A stretch of 62,558 nucleotides of DNA from an uncultured Aeromonadales bacterium (GCA_902761645.1 CACWLF010000004.1:1-62558), one strand, 5' to 3'. Positions 1 to 12,720 are shown, numbered from the stretch's first letter. Translations and numbers: made by a program. Notes: generated by a model not told the origin, from the letters alone.

Positions 1-1289
1 TGTTCTGTATGTGGAAACATGTCAAATATTGACCAACCTTTGATTTTAAATCCATGATTGCATATAATCTTGAAATCTCTTGTTGCTGTTATCGGATTGC
101 ATGAGACATAAACAATCTTTTTTATTTTACTTTTGCCTAGAAATTCGCTTATTTCCTTTGCTCCTTTTCTTCCTGGATCTAACAGAACTGCATCATAGCT
201 TTCAAACAACTCTCTGCAGTTAGAAAGATTTTCGCTCAGGTCAAATCGAATAAATTTGGTATTGCTCAAGTTATTGATCCTGGCATTGGCTGATGCCTGT
301 TCAACCATATCTTTTACAACTTCAATGCCACAAACCTGTTTTGCTCTCGCTGCAAGCTGAAGTGAAAAATTTCCAATTCCGCAGAATAAATCCATAACGC
401 TTTCTGACGATTTAAGATCCAGGTAGGAAACTGCTTGACTGATAATTTCCTGGTTTATTTCCTCGTTGATTTGAATAAAATCATTTGGTCTGAAAAGGTA
501 TTTTATATTATTGACAGTGTATTCTGCCTGATTTTCTGTACCGTATATTTTAGTCAGTGAATCATCTGTTTGAATAAAACCGTTGATGTTATGTTTTATG
601 CAGAATTGTCTATATTTTTCTATGTCTGGTTCTCCTGGGAATTTTTGTGCAAAACGTATCAATACAAAAACACCGTTGTCAGCAGAAGTTAATTCCACAT
701 GTCCAACGGTATATTTTGTGGACAGTGTATTTAAAAAAACTCTTAAAGGATTGATTAAATCCGATAAATTTTCTTTTAATACAGCGCAACTGTCTATATC
801 GATAATATTATGTGAATTTTTTTCTCTGAATCCTAGATGAAGATAATCTGATTTGTTGTCAAAATAAGTAGAAAGTCTGCAGGTCCGACGGTAGTGATAA
901 GGAGATTTGATAATGGTGCTGTCCGGATCCGGTAATTTTATATTTACATTTTTTGAAAAAATCTGTTTTAATCCGTCTATTTTGGCTTTGATCTGCTGTT
1001 CATGGGGAATGAACTGACAGCTGCAGCCACCGCATTTACTGGTATATATGCATTTCTCGGCACACCTTTGTTCTGATTTTTTATAAAATTTCTGTACAAT
1101 TGCTGTTCCTGTTTTTTTTCCTGCTTCCTTTTTTTCGACTTTGACCTCGTCTCCAATCATGGTATTGGGTACAAACCAGATGCGATCATCTTTTTTTCCG
1201 ACTCCGATGCAGTGTCCGTCTAAAGATTCTATTTTAAGATCGAAATAGCGATCTACCTGAGGTTTCTGAGGCTTGAAGAACATTACCAT
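1..1289 (-). CDS. rlmD: 23S rRNA (uracil-1939-C5)-methyltransferase RlmD (3' end cut by window edge)
   Basis: SAM-dependent enzyme that makes m5U1939 in 23S rRNA. I translated the minus strand by hand from an ATG at 1289, preceded by a TAAGG ribosome site about 8 nt away; a second ATG two codons on is possible. About 429 codons lie in the window, so only roughly the last dozen residues are missing compared with the usual ~430. Visible: a Cys cluster (CAEKC...SKCGGCSC) for the [4Fe-4S] centre, the SAM site around DLFCGIGNFS, and the catalytic-Cys motif VYVSCNP followed by DMFPHT near the C-terminus. It is divergent from the exported-protein gene and barA. The rlmD-barA-relA neighbourhood is common in gammaproteobacteria. 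Confidence 0.93.
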   Translation of the reverse strand, partial: MVMFFKPQKPQVDRYFDLKIESLDGHCIGVGKKDDRIWFVPNTMIGDEVKVEKKEAGKKTGTAIVQKFYKKSEQRCAEKCIYTSKCGGCSCQFIPHEQQIKAKIDGLKQIFSKNVNIKLPDPDSTIIKSPYHYRRTCRLSTYFDNKSDYLHLGFREKNSHNIIDIDSCAVLKENLSDLINPLRVFLNTLSTKYTVGHVELTSADNGVFVLIRFAQKFPGEPDIEKYRQFCIKHNINGFIQTDDSLTKIYGTENQAEYTVNNIKYLFRPNDFIQINEEINQEIISQAVSYLDLKSSESVMDLFCGIGNFSLQLAARAKQVCGIEVVKDMVEQASANARINNLSNTKFIRFDLSENLSNCRELFESYDAVLLDPGRKGAKEISEFLGKSKIKKIVYVSCNPITATRDFKIICNHGFKIKGWSIFDMFPHTE

Positions 1290-1629
1290 AAGAATTTACC
1301 TTAATATGATGGAACAGTTATAATTTGAATGTTTTGTAAATTATATTGATTTTACAGCTAAAACCAAAGTTTCTGTAAAATAATTGCGTTGATATTATTT
1401 CATAATTTTATAAATTCATGGCATTTGATTGTCTAAATGTATTTCTTAGCAGGTTTTCAGACTCGATGCTTCGAAATCTGCTGTTTTACAGCGAAACTTT
1501 ATGCAGATATTTATTTATTCTGTTACTGAACAAGGATTTTAATTCTTGATGAATATTAAATAGCACCGCTAACATGTTAAAATAGGAGTGGCGTTATGCA
1601 TTTTGATTTTGGAAATTTTGGGAATAAAA

Positions 1630-2037
1630 ATGAAAAAACTTGTCAAATGTTTGTTTTTAAGTGCATGTATATCATCTTCAGTTTTTGCTTTATCAGACGA
1701 TTGGAAATTTTTAGGAAGTAATGATGGTTTTTATGCCTTTGCCAATGCAAAGGAAAATAAGTCCATTACATTTTCACAAACGGAAATTACAGAGGAAATG
1801 GATCTGTTGGATATAGCTAAGGAAAGTGCCAGTGGTATGAAGGAAACGTGTTCTGATGAACCAAAAATTTCCGGCGATAAAAATGAGGCTGTAGTGGAAT
1901 GCAATATGGAAGTAAGGAATGTTCAGGTTCCGGTCAAAACGATTGTGTCTAGAGATGGAAATACTTTGCTTGTTTACGCATTTGTAAACGGGGCTACAAA
2001 AGACGATTTACTTGAACTGATGGAAAAATACAAATAA
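1630..2037 (+). CDS. Small exported protein of unknown function
   Basis: 135 residues. I chose the ATG at 1630, which has GGGA upstream and gives a clean signal peptide (MKKLVKCLFLSACISSSVFA, cleavage before LSDD). The GTG at 1588 would add 14 residues that hide the signal peptide and has no ribosome site. The mature part of about 115 residues looks like mixed alpha/beta and contains two cysteines 17 residues apart, one after a helix and one at the start of a strand-rich stretch, so a periplasmic disulfide is likely. I do not recognise the family. It sits alone between divergent rlmD and barA, with about 146 bp before barA. Confidence 0.75.
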   Translation: MKKLVKCLFLSACISSSVFALSDDWKFLGSNDGFYAFANAKENKSITFSQTEITEEMDLLDIAKESASGMKETCSDEPKISGDKNEAVVECNMEVRNVQVPVKTIVSRDGNTLLVYAFVNGATKDDLLELMEKYK

Positions 2038-2126
2038 GTATCTGTGTTCTTACTGCTCTATTTCACCTGTATTGAAAAGAAATCTTGTTGTTAATGAATT
2101 CTCCTGGGCAAGAAAGGTAATTGGCT

Positions 2127-2160
2127 GCATGACACTCTCTCGTAGAGATGCCTGTCATGC
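2127..2160 (+). promoter_or_regulatory. Perfect 8-bp inverted repeat in the barA leader
   Basis: GCATGACA (2127-2134) is exactly complementary to TGTCATGC (2153-2160). A smaller CTCT/AGAG pairing (2135-2138 with 2144-2147) lies inside. No U-tract follows, so it is not a terminator. It ends 23 nt before the barA start and could be a leader-RNA hairpin or an operator. Function is not known. Confidence 0.4.
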
Positions 2161-2183
2161 CGGATATAAGGATCTCGACGTAA

Positions 2184-5003
2184 ATGGCTTTTAAAAGATA
2201 TGGATTAAGATCTCGTGTTATAGTGTACAATCTGCTGCCGGTACTTGTTATCGGTTTGTTTTTCTCGGGATTCTATATATTCAATCGGTATAATCTGGTT
2301 GAACAGAATCTTGTTGAAAAGGGTACCAATATAATTGAACCTCTGACACTCGCCATTGAAGGTCCTTTGGGGGAAGAAAGGCTTGATACAGTAAGAAAAA
2401 TAGTCAATTATGCGCATCGTAATAATTCTGGTCTGATTGATACGATTGCAGTTTTCGATCTTGCCAGTAATCTGTTTGTAACATCGCGTTATGTTCATGA
2501 TTTTTCGGAATTGAAACAGCCTTTCGACAATAAATTATCGCCGATTACATCAGTACATTTCCATAATGATTCCATTATTTTACGAACACCGATATTTTCA
2601 GAAGTGATTGACAATTTTGATGTTGCGAGAATTATTCCAGGTTATTCAAAAATTGAAACCACAGACAGTCCAACACGCATTGTTGGTTATGTCAGCATGA
2701 AATTAAACAAATCAAAGGCTTTGATGCTTCTTTATAAGGATGCGGTTTTAGCGGTATTTGTAATTTTAATCGGTATGATTCTGGCTCTTATTTTTGCGTT
2801 CAATCTTATTAAAGAGGTTGTGGAACCCATTAAAAGAATGATCCGGGCTATTGCTTGCATCAAGGAAGGTCAGCTGGATACCAGAATTACCGGAGGCATG
2901 CACGGTGAACTGGAACGATTGCGTTCAGGTATTAATGGAATGGCGAGATCTATTGCAGAATATCATAATGAAATGCAGCAGAGTATAGATCAGTCCACAG
3001 CCGACCTCAGAGAGACTCTTGAACAGATGGAGATTCAGAATGTTGAACTGGATCTGGCAAAGAAACGGGCGCAGGAGGCGGCAAGAGTAAAGACAGAGTT
3101 CCTGGCAAATATGTCGCATGAATTAAGAACTCCATTGAACGGTATCATCGGATTTTCAAAACAGTTATTCAAGAGCAAACTGACAGCAACTCAGCATGAA
3201 TATTTATCAACCATAGAACGTTCAGCAAAAAATCTCCTCGGCATCATCAATAATATTCTGGATTTTTCAAAACTGGAGGCAGGAAAGCTCACATTGGAAA
3301 AAATCCCTTTCAGCATAAGGGATACAGTCAATGAGGTTTTGATGATCATAGCACCTATAGCTCATGAAAAGGATATAGATTTATCCGCCAAAATCGATTA
3401 TGCCATCCCGGATCTGCTGGTAGGCGACCCTTTGCGTCTGCAGCAGGTACTGACAAACCTTGTGTCAAATGCGGTCAAATTTACCGAGGAAGGTTCTGTA
3501 AATGTGACAATGCTTCTGATTAAACAGCCTGCAGTAAATAACAATGCCAATGAGGTAAAGATTGAAATAATTGTCAGAGACACCGGTATCGGTATAAGTC
3601 CTTCTCAGCAGCAACGTATTTTTAAACCTTTCATTCAGGCAAATAATTCAATATCCAGGACATTCGGCGGAACAGGTCTTGGTCTGGTGATTACTCAGAA
3701 AATAGTCACCATGATGGGTGGAGGTCTTTCCGTTAGATCCCAGATTAATAAAGGATCTGTTTTTACCACAACAATCCCTCTTCAGCCCGCAACTTTGCCA
3801 AATGAAAGGAATCCTTCCATTGCGGGTCTGAAGGGATTGAATATTCTCTTGATAGATGACTGCGAGTGGGCGAGGGATACATATTCCCAAATGATGCGAG
3901 ACTGGGATATGAATGTTTATGTGATGGCATCGGTGGATGCTGTAAAGAGTATTTCGGTTGACAATCTGTTTGCAGTGTTAATAGGTGTTCATAACCATGA
4001 AGATCTTGAAGAGGTTAAAGCCAAAGTGGAAGCGGTCTCTGTTGATGTTCCTGTTATAGTATGTTCAAATTCACATGACAGTGAATTCAATAATTCAATT
4101 AAACAGATGGGTGTATCGGATGTAATAATCAAACCGATAGCTGATGAAAGACTGCTGTCATGTTTCGACAAGATAAAGAACAGCAGTGAGGAACCTGTAT
4201 CCGAGAATGAACAGGTCATTGCAAAACTGAACAAGAAGGTTCTGGCAGTGGATGATAATCCGGCCAATCTGAAACTAATCAGTACATTGCTTGCGGAGCG
4301 GGTAACAGGAGTTGACAGTTGCACCAGCGGTGAACAGGCAGTAAATCTGTGCCGTATTAATGTTTATGATTTGATTTTTATGGATATACAGATGCCGGTC
4401 ATGGATGGTATAACCGCTCTTGGAAAAATCAGGGAGGATAAAAACGGCAAGAATAAGTCGACACCGATAGTTGCGGTTACCGCATTGGCAATTCCGGGAG
4501 AACGTGAACGTCTGATGAATTTGGGAATGAACGAATATATTTCAAAGCCTATAGATGAAAACATTCTTGTTAAGCTTCTGGAAAACAGCAGTTCGCTGGA
4601 AAAAATAGAAAGGGAACACGTGGATAAGACCGATGATGATTTTCTGTCAGAAAAATATCCTCAGATTCGTGATGCTGAACTGGCTTTAAAGCATGTATCG
4701 GGTAAAAAGGATTTGGCCAGGGAGATGCTTGAAATGTTTATGGAGTCAGTTGTTCCTACACAGGATGCAATCAGCAAGGCTGGATCACTGACCTCTGAAC
4801 AGCTGGTTAAAGTGGTTCATAAAATGGCAGGCGGTGCAGCATACAGCGGAATGGTCAAAATTCAGAAAATCTGCAATATCATTGAAGCCAGTCTCAGGAA
4901 CGGAGCGAAAATCCAGGATATAGAGCCAGAACTGTATGAACTCGATGATTTGCTGGAAATTGCCAAAAAACAGGCTCCGGAATGGCTGAAACAGCTGGAA
5001 TAG
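2184..5003 (+). CDS. barA: Hybrid sensor histidine kinase BarA
   Basis: Tripartite membrane kinase (939 aa) of the BarA/UvrY system, which controls the Csr small RNAs and carbon flow. Order: TM1 about 12-32, periplasmic sensor about 33-185, TM2 about 186-210, HAMP about 211-263, HisKA with NMSHELRTPLNG (phospho-His 312), HATPase_c with N-box near 413-434 and DTGIGIS near 466, two receiver domains, and a C-terminal HPt with HKMAGGAAYSG (His 879). The second receiver keeps FMDIQMPVMDG (Asp 734). The first (about 548-670) has the acidic DD pair but no aspartate at the acceptor position, so it looks like a pseudo-receiver. An AAGGA ribosome site lies 11 nt before the ATG. The uvrY partner is not in the window. 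Confidence 0.93.
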   Translation: MAFKRYGLRSRVIVYNLLPVLVIGLFFSGFYIFNRYNLVEQNLVEKGTNIIEPLTLAIEGPLGEERLDTVRKIVNYAHRNNSGLIDTIAVFDLASNLFVTSRYVHDFSELKQPFDNKLSPITSVHFHNDSIILRTPIFSEVIDNFDVARIIPGYSKIETTDSPTRIVGYVSMKLNKSKALMLLYKDAVLAVFVILIGMILALIFAFNLIKEVVEPIKRMIRAIACIKEGQLDTRITGGMHGELERLRSGINGMARSIAEYHNEMQQSIDQSTADLRETLEQMEIQNVELDLAKKRAQEAARVKTEFLANMSHELRTPLNGIIGFSKQLFKSKLTATQHEYLSTIERSAKNLLGIINNILDFSKLEAGKLTLEKIPFSIRDTVNEVLMIIAPIAHEKDIDLSAKIDYAIPDLLVGDPLRLQQVLTNLVSNAVKFTEEGSVNVTMLLIKQPAVNNNANEVKIEIIVRDTGIGISPSQQQRIFKPFIQANNSISRTFGGTGLGLVITQKIVTMMGGGLSVRSQINKGSVFTTTIPLQPATLPNERNPSIAGLKGLNILLIDDCEWARDTYSQMMRDWDMNVYVMASVDAVKSISVDNLFAVLIGVHNHEDLEEVKAKVEAVSVDVPVIVCSNSHDSEFNNSIKQMGVSDVIIKPIADERLLSCFDKIKNSSEEPVSENEQVIAKLNKKVLAVDDNPANLKLISTLLAERVTGVDSCTSGEQAVNLCRINVYDLIFMDIQMPVMDGITALGKIREDKNGKNKSTPIVAVTALAIPGERERLMNLGMNEYISKPIDENILVKLLENSSSLEKIEREHVDKTDDDFLSEKYPQIRDAELALKHVSGKKDLAREMLEMFMESVVPTQDAISKAGSLTSEQLVKVVHKMAGGAAYSGMVKIQKICNIIEASLRNGAKIQDIEPELYELDDLLEIAKKQAPEWLKQLE

Positions 5004-5066
5004 TACCATATGTATTCTGATTATTTGTTAAGTCGGATTAACTTTGAAATGATAATGTAAAAAGTA

Positions 5067-5096
5067 TTAGCAAGTGAGGTTAATCTTGTCTATACT
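5067..5096 (+). promoter_or_regulatory. Candidate promoter for relA
   Basis: TTAGCA (5067-5072) and TATACT (5091-5096), separated by 18 nt, lie about 110 nt upstream of relA. The -10 sits inside the palindrome GTCTA-TAC-TAGAC (5089-5101 approximately), which could be an operator. This is a visual match only. Confidence 0.35.
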
Positions 5097-5207
5097 AGAC
5101 ATGTAATAATGTGAAACAAGTTTATAGACTAAATTTTTAGATAATTTAATTTGCGTTAAAAAATTAAAATTGCTCTTAGTTTAAGCATATTAAGGAAAAT
5201 TTAACTA

Positions 5208-7433
5208 ATGGTCGCAATTAGAGATACTCATAGTAAGAAAAAATTTGATCTTGATGTATGGATAAACAGTCTTCATCAAATAAATGAATCAGATCGTACC
5301 GTTCTTGTCGACACATTTAATTATTGTACCAAACTCAGCGATGATCCGAATGTTACTCATAAACTGCAGAGCAGAAGTGCTGAGATGATAGGTATTCTGC
5401 TTACCATTCACATGGATCTTGCAACGTTGCAGGTTGCCATTCTTTATAATTATTATACTGAAAATTTATTGTCCATATCCCGGGTTGAAGAAGATTTTCC
5501 AAAGTTGATAGTATCAATCATGAAAGGTGCAATTGACATGGAGGCAATCCGGTTTCTGCAGAATATGGGGGATGAGGTTACCGACAATCAGATTGATAAT
5601 GTCCGCCGCATGCTTATTGCCATGGTGGAGGATATTCGTGCGGTGGTTATTAAGTTATCCGAGCGTATCGCCTACCTTCGCGAGGTAAAGAACGCAGATG
5701 AGGAAACCAGAGTTCTGACCGCAAAGGAAATTTCGGCAATTTATGCTCCTTTGGCCAACCGTCTGGGAATCGGTCAGCTTAAATGGGAATTGGAGGATTT
5801 ATCATTCAGATATTTGCACCCTGATATCTATCGTCAGATTGCAAAGCAACTGGATGAAAAGCGCATTGATCGTGAAGAGTATATCAATAATTTCGTTCAG
5901 GAACTGAAGGAACTGCTTAAACACGCAGGTATTGAGGCGGAGGTTTACGGCAGACCTAAGCATATTTACAGTATCTGGCGAAAGATGCAGAAGAAGAATT
6001 TGGATTTTTCCGAATTGTATGATGTCCGCGCTGTTCGCATAATTACACAGGAACTGTCGGACTGTTATGCAGCCCTTGGTGTAGTCCATACTCACTGGCA
6101 TCATATACCGAAGGAATTCGATGATTATGTTGCAAACCCTAAGCCTAACGGATATCAGTCAATTCATACCGTGGTTCTGGGCGACGGCGGTAAACCTGTA
6201 GAAATTCAGATCCGCACGGAAAAAATGCATCAGAATGCGGAACTTGGAGTCGCGGCACACTGGAAATATAAGGAAAACAGCAAGTCAAACGATACTGCCT
6301 ATGAAGAGCGTATAGCATGGTTAAGGCATTTGCTGTCATGGCAGGAGGATATGGTTGAGTCTGGCACTCTGGTAGATGAATTCAGAACTCAGGTGTTTGA
6401 GGATCGTGTGTATCTGTTTACTCCCAAGGGTGATGTGGTTGACTTGCCGGCTGGTGCTACTCCTCTTGACATGGCATACAGCATTCATACCAATATCGGT
6501 CATCGCTGCATCGGAGCAAAGGTAAACGGAAAAATTGTACCGTTTACATATCAGCTGCAGACCGGCGAACAGGTGGAAATTCTTACACAGAAGGAACCTA
6601 ATCCAAGCAGGGACTGGCTGAATCCGAACAATGGATATTTAAAAACCTCAAAAGCTAGATCGAAGGTGGCGGCATGGTTTAAACGGCTTGAACGTGAAAA
6701 GAATCTTATTGCAGGACGTGAAATTTTTGAGCGCGAACTTGAACGTAACGGGGTTATTCTTGATAAGGAAAAACTTCAGAAGTATCTTGTTCAGGCTTGC
6801 CAGCGGCATAATCTTGTAAATGTTGACGATCTGATGGTGAATATCGGTTCTGGCGTGATCAAGATAAATCAGCTGATAAGTTTCCTGGAACTTGGAAACA
6901 AGACGGCTGCTGATGAGGATCAATCGATTCTTGAAAGATTTGAGAAGAACAGCGTTCTGTCAAATTCAGGCGAAAAGGCAAAGAGTTCCAATAATATTAT
7001 TATTAATGGTGTTGGAAACCTTCTTATTCACCTGTGCAAGAATTGCTGCCCTGTACCGGGAGATGATATCACCGGATTTATCACACAGGGACGCGGTGTT
7101 ACCATACACAGGCTGGATTGTTCCAAACTGGCTGATCAGAAAAAGAAAAGTCCGGAACGTATTGTCGAGGCTTCATGGGCTGTAAGTTATTCTCAAGGTT
7201 ATACCATAACAGTGAGAATAACGGCTTCGGACAGACCAGGACTGCTTCGGGATATTACAACAGTAATTGCCAATGAAAAGGTTAATGTTTTGGGTATTCA
7301 GTCAAAATCGAATGTTAAGACGCAGACTGCCAATATTGATATTAATATGGAAGTTTACAACATAAGCGCTTTAACCAGAATTATCTCAAAACTTAATCAG
7401 GTTGATAATGTAATAAGTGCAAAACGCTTATAA
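5208..7433 (+). CDS. relA: GTP pyrophosphokinase RelA (ppGpp synthetase I)
   Basis: Ribosome-associated (p)ppGpp synthetase of the stringent response, 741 aa, normal length. The N-terminal pseudo-hydrolase region lacks the HD pair, as in monofunctional RelA. The synthetase domain carries YGRPKHIYSIWRKM, the EFDD signature (residues 303-306) that marks RelA rather than SpoT, and NPKPNGYQSIHT. The TGS domain starts near residue 401 (VYLFTPKGDVVDLPAGAT), followed by helical and Cys-rich regions (CKNCCPVPGD) and a C-terminal ACT domain from about 665. The AGGAAAA ribosome site is about 9 nt before the ATG. It follows barA and precedes pyrG, a conserved order. Confidence 0.96.
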   Translation: MVAIRDTHSKKKFDLDVWINSLHQINESDRTVLVDTFNYCTKLSDDPNVTHKLQSRSAEMIGILLTIHMDLATLQVAILYNYYTENLLSISRVEEDFPKLIVSIMKGAIDMEAIRFLQNMGDEVTDNQIDNVRRMLIAMVEDIRAVVIKLSERIAYLREVKNADEETRVLTAKEISAIYAPLANRLGIGQLKWELEDLSFRYLHPDIYRQIAKQLDEKRIDREEYINNFVQELKELLKHAGIEAEVYGRPKHIYSIWRKMQKKNLDFSELYDVRAVRIITQELSDCYAALGVVHTHWHHIPKEFDDYVANPKPNGYQSIHTVVLGDGGKPVEIQIRTEKMHQNAELGVAAHWKYKENSKSNDTAYEERIAWLRHLLSWQEDMVESGTLVDEFRTQVFEDRVYLFTPKGDVVDLPAGATPLDMAYSIHTNIGHRCIGAKVNGKIVPFTYQLQTGEQVEILTQKEPNPSRDWLNPNNGYLKTSKARSKVAAWFKRLEREKNLIAGREIFERELERNGVILDKEKLQKYLVQACQRHNLVNVDDLMVNIGSGVIKINQLISFLELGNKTAADEDQSILERFEKNSVLSNSGEKAKSSNNIIINGVGNLLIHLCKNCCPVPGDDITGFITQGRGVTIHRLDCSKLADQKKKSPERIVEASWAVSYSQGYTITVRITASDRPGLLRDITTVIANEKVNVLGIQSKSNVKTQTANIDINMEVYNISALTRIISKLNQVDNVISAKRL

Positions 7434-7461
7434 TTTAATCTGCTGCCGGATTTAAAAATCT

Positions 7462-7490
7462 TTGTCAATATGCCTTAAATTTGGTATATT
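7462..7490 (+). promoter_or_regulatory. Likely sigma-70 promoter of pyrG
   Basis: TTGTCA (7462-7467) and TATATT (7485-7490) are 17 nt apart, a 5/6 plus 5/6 match to consensus. The predicted start near 7497 would leave a leader of about 130 nt before pyrG that holds a stem-loop. Confidence 0.55.
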
Positions 7491-7514
7491 ATGTTTTTAA
7501 ATTAATTGATCCGT

Positions 7515-7557
7515 CTGATGCCTGTGCATGGTCTGTGTACGTTTAAACCGGCATCAG
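7515..7557 (+). promoter_or_regulatory. Stem-loop in the pyrG leader
   Basis: CTGATGCC (7515-7522) pairs perfectly with GGCATCAG (7550-7557) across a 27-nt loop. The flanking GTC/GAC can extend the stem past a bulge. It lies in the transcribed leader predicted from the promoter at 7462-7490. No U-tract follows directly; TTTTTT appears about 40 nt further on at 7602-7607. Role unknown. Confidence 0.45.
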
Positions 7558-7612
7558 GACAAAGCTTTGTTGCTTTCTGCGGCAATAGAGCCGGAGCATG
7601 GTTTTTTCATAA

Positions 7613-9268
<1,656 letters not shown>

Positions 9269-9278
9269 TTTTGAGAGT

Positions 9279-9317
9279 GTTCTCTATTATAATAACTGAT
9301 AGAGAACGGTTTATTTT
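9279..9317 (+). terminator. Rho-independent terminator between pyrG and eno
   Basis: Nine-bp stem GTTCTCTAT (9279-9287) with ATAGAGAAC (9299-9307), 11-nt loop, then GG and a T-rich run (TTTATTTTT). It may end pyrG transcripts or attenuate read-through into eno. Confidence 0.75.
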
Positions 9318-9350
9318 TGTATTTTTATTTTAATTTATTTTGAAGGATAA

Positions 9351-10658
<1,308 letters not shown>

Positions 10659-10697
10659 TCTGTTAACTTAATCTTTTAGATTTTTATAGTGTTTATG

Positions 10698-10730
10698 GGG
10701 GCATGTTGAATACATGCCCCTTGTTGTTTT
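10698..10730 (+). terminator. Rho-independent terminator after eno
   Basis: Perfect nine-bp GC-rich stem GGGGCATGT (10698-10706) with ACATGCCCC (10712-10720), 5-nt loop, then TTGTTGTTTT. Confidence 0.9.
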
Positions 10731-10818
10731 AAGTGTGTAAAAAATTCTCGCAGTATGTGAAATCGTGTTTGTCTTGATTATTTGTAAAACTTCCCACTAG
10801 TGTTAATTTTGGAAACAA

Positions 10819-12225
10819 ATGGATTTATTAGATAATTTTGTAACAATTGTAAATAATTTTCTGTATGGAATGTTACTGATAGCCATGTTGCTGGTCTGTG
10901 GTCTATTCTTTAGCGTATCTACAAGGTTTGTTCAATTCAGATATTTTTTTGAGATTTTTAAAGTAATTTTCGAAAAAAAGTCCGACATGAATGGTGTATC
11001 GTCATTTCAGGCTCTGATGGTATCAACAGCTTCCCGTGTCGGCACAGGAAATATTGTTGGTGTTTCGGCCGCAATCTGCATGGGCGGATACGGAGCTGTT
11101 CCATGGATGTGGCTGATTGCCGTACTCGGTATGGCTTCAGCATTTGCAGAAACAGTATTGGCTCAAATATTCAAAAAATCTTCTCAGAGAGGCTGTTACG
11201 GCGGTCCTGCATACTATATAGAATATCTAGCAGGAAACAGGCTTGTTCCGTTATTGTTTATATTCAGTCTGATAGCAACTTTTATGGTTGGTTTTAATAT
11301 GCTTGCAAGTTACAACCTGCAGGATGCATTCAGCGGTTTTGATTTCTATGACAGGGAAACATCCCCTATGTACATAGGAATCATACTTACTGTAACAGTT
11401 GGATATGTTTTACTTGGAGGCGGACATCGCATAATAAAATTTACAACTTTTTTTGTTCCTCTGATGGGGCTGGCTTACATTATTATTGCTGCGATTGTAG
11501 TATTGAATCATCTTGATTATGTACCTGCCATGTTTCAGAGAATGCTCAGAGATGTAACGGATTTGGATGCAATTTTGGGAGGATTTACCGGAAGCTGCAT
11601 CATGTATGGTATAAAACGAGGTTTATACAGTAATGAGGCAGGGATGGGAACTGCACCCAATGCTGCGGCATGTGCAGATGTCAGTCATCCTGTTAAACAG
11701 GGACTGGTATAGGTGTTTTCGGTTTTTCTTGACACAATGGTAATCTGCACTGCTACGGCACTGATGTGTTTAAGTTCCGGAGTTGAACCAAGCGAGGATC
11801 TTAACGGTGTTCCGTATGTGCTTGCAGTGGCCAACCATTCATTTGGTGATTATGGAAATATTATTGTTGCTTTGACTATTACTCTTTTTGCATTTACAAC
11901 AATAATCGGCAATTTGTTTTATGTTGATAAGTCTTTTATTTATATTTTCAGAAAAGAACCAAACCGCAGTTTTATGATGCTTTACCGTCTTTGCGCGACT
12001 GTTATTGTTATGATCGGGACTCTTTTGCCAAGTGCTTTATTGTGGAACGTCGCAGATTTGACCATGGGTTGTATGGCTTTCATCAATGTAATATGCATTC
12101 TGTGTCTGTCAAGATATGTTATTCTGACTTTAAAAGATTATGCAGATCAGAAACGTAAAGGTGTCAATCCGGTATTCAAGGCAAAAAATATCAAATTGAA
12201 ATGCAAAACAGATTACTGGAATTAG
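10819..12225 (+). pseudogene. AGCS-family sodium:alanine/glycine symporter interrupted by an in-frame amber codon
   Basis: Inner-membrane amino acid:Na+ symporter family. The reading frame 10819-11712 (297 aa) ends at TAG (11710-11712) and continues in the same frame from 11713 to 12225 (170 more residues), giving about 468 residues if read through, the family's usual size. The stop falls inside a conserved helix: ...HPVKQGLV then stop then VFSVFLDTMVICTATA; relatives usually have Gln there, so one C-to-T change (CAG to TAG) explains it. Family motifs are intact on both sides (ASRVGTGNIVGVSAA; YSNEAGMGTAPNAAA) and no other lesion is seen. It may be a recent nonsense mutation, amber read-through, or a sequencing error. 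Confidence 0.8.
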
Positions 12226-12264
12226 TTTATTCCCGGCAGTATTAACTGCTTCGGAACATGCATG

Positions 12265-12292
12265 GCCGTGACAACAGTCATGGCTTTCTTTT
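12265..12292 (+). terminator. Rho-independent terminator after the symporter gene
   Basis: GCCGTGAC (12265-12272) pairs with GTCATGGC (12277-12284) with one G-U pair, AACA tetraloop, then TTTCTTTT. Confidence 0.75.
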
Positions 12293-12438
12293 GATGGTAT
12301 ATCCGTTATTTAAAGGTCGTAAAATTTGATTTTTAGTGCAAAAAATAATAAACTAACTTCAATTTGAAGATGTCATGAATCACTTGTTTTCTAAAATCCT
12401 GTAGATATGTTTGCTATTAGAGTCATTTAAATTTTATT

Positions 12439-12720
12439 ATGAAGTTATTTACTTTTGTATTGTTTATAGTGCTTTGCGCATCACTTTACTATTTGGGATT
12501 CGGTAAAAACGGCTGGATGGATTACAAGTATTATCAGTTGAAAATTTCCGAAAAGGAGGCTTCAAATGAAGCCCTTGCTGAAAGAAACAATATGATGCAG
12601 GTTGAGGTTGAAGATCTTTTGCAGAGTCATGAAAGCATGGAAGAGACCGCCCGTCGCGAACTTGGATATATAAGAAGTGACGAAACATTTGTAAGAATAA
12701 TGGAAAAAGAAGAAAAATAA
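12439..12720 (+). CDS. ftsB: Cell division protein FtsB
   Basis: Bitopic divisome protein that forms the FtsQLB complex and signals to FtsWI at the septum. 93 aa: one N-terminal membrane helix (about 4-20), then a periplasmic coiled coil about 28-70, and the typical ETARRELGYIRSDETFVRI end. It starts the ftsB-ispD-ispF-pcm run; its TAA shares one base with the ispD ATG, suggesting coupled translation. Confidence 0.92.
   Translation: MKLFTFVLFIVLCASLYYLGFGKNGWMDYKYYQLKISEKEASNEALAERNNMMQVEVEDLLQSHESMEETARRELGYIRSDETFVRIMEKEEK

Noticed and set aside
583-840. Plus-strand 85-residue reading frame
   Set aside because: It lies wholly inside rlmD on the opposite strand.
1595-1720. Short overlapping frame starting just after AGGAG at 1583
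   Set aside because: It overlaps the signal-peptide gene, has no recognisable product, and the spacing to its ATG is only by chance plausible.
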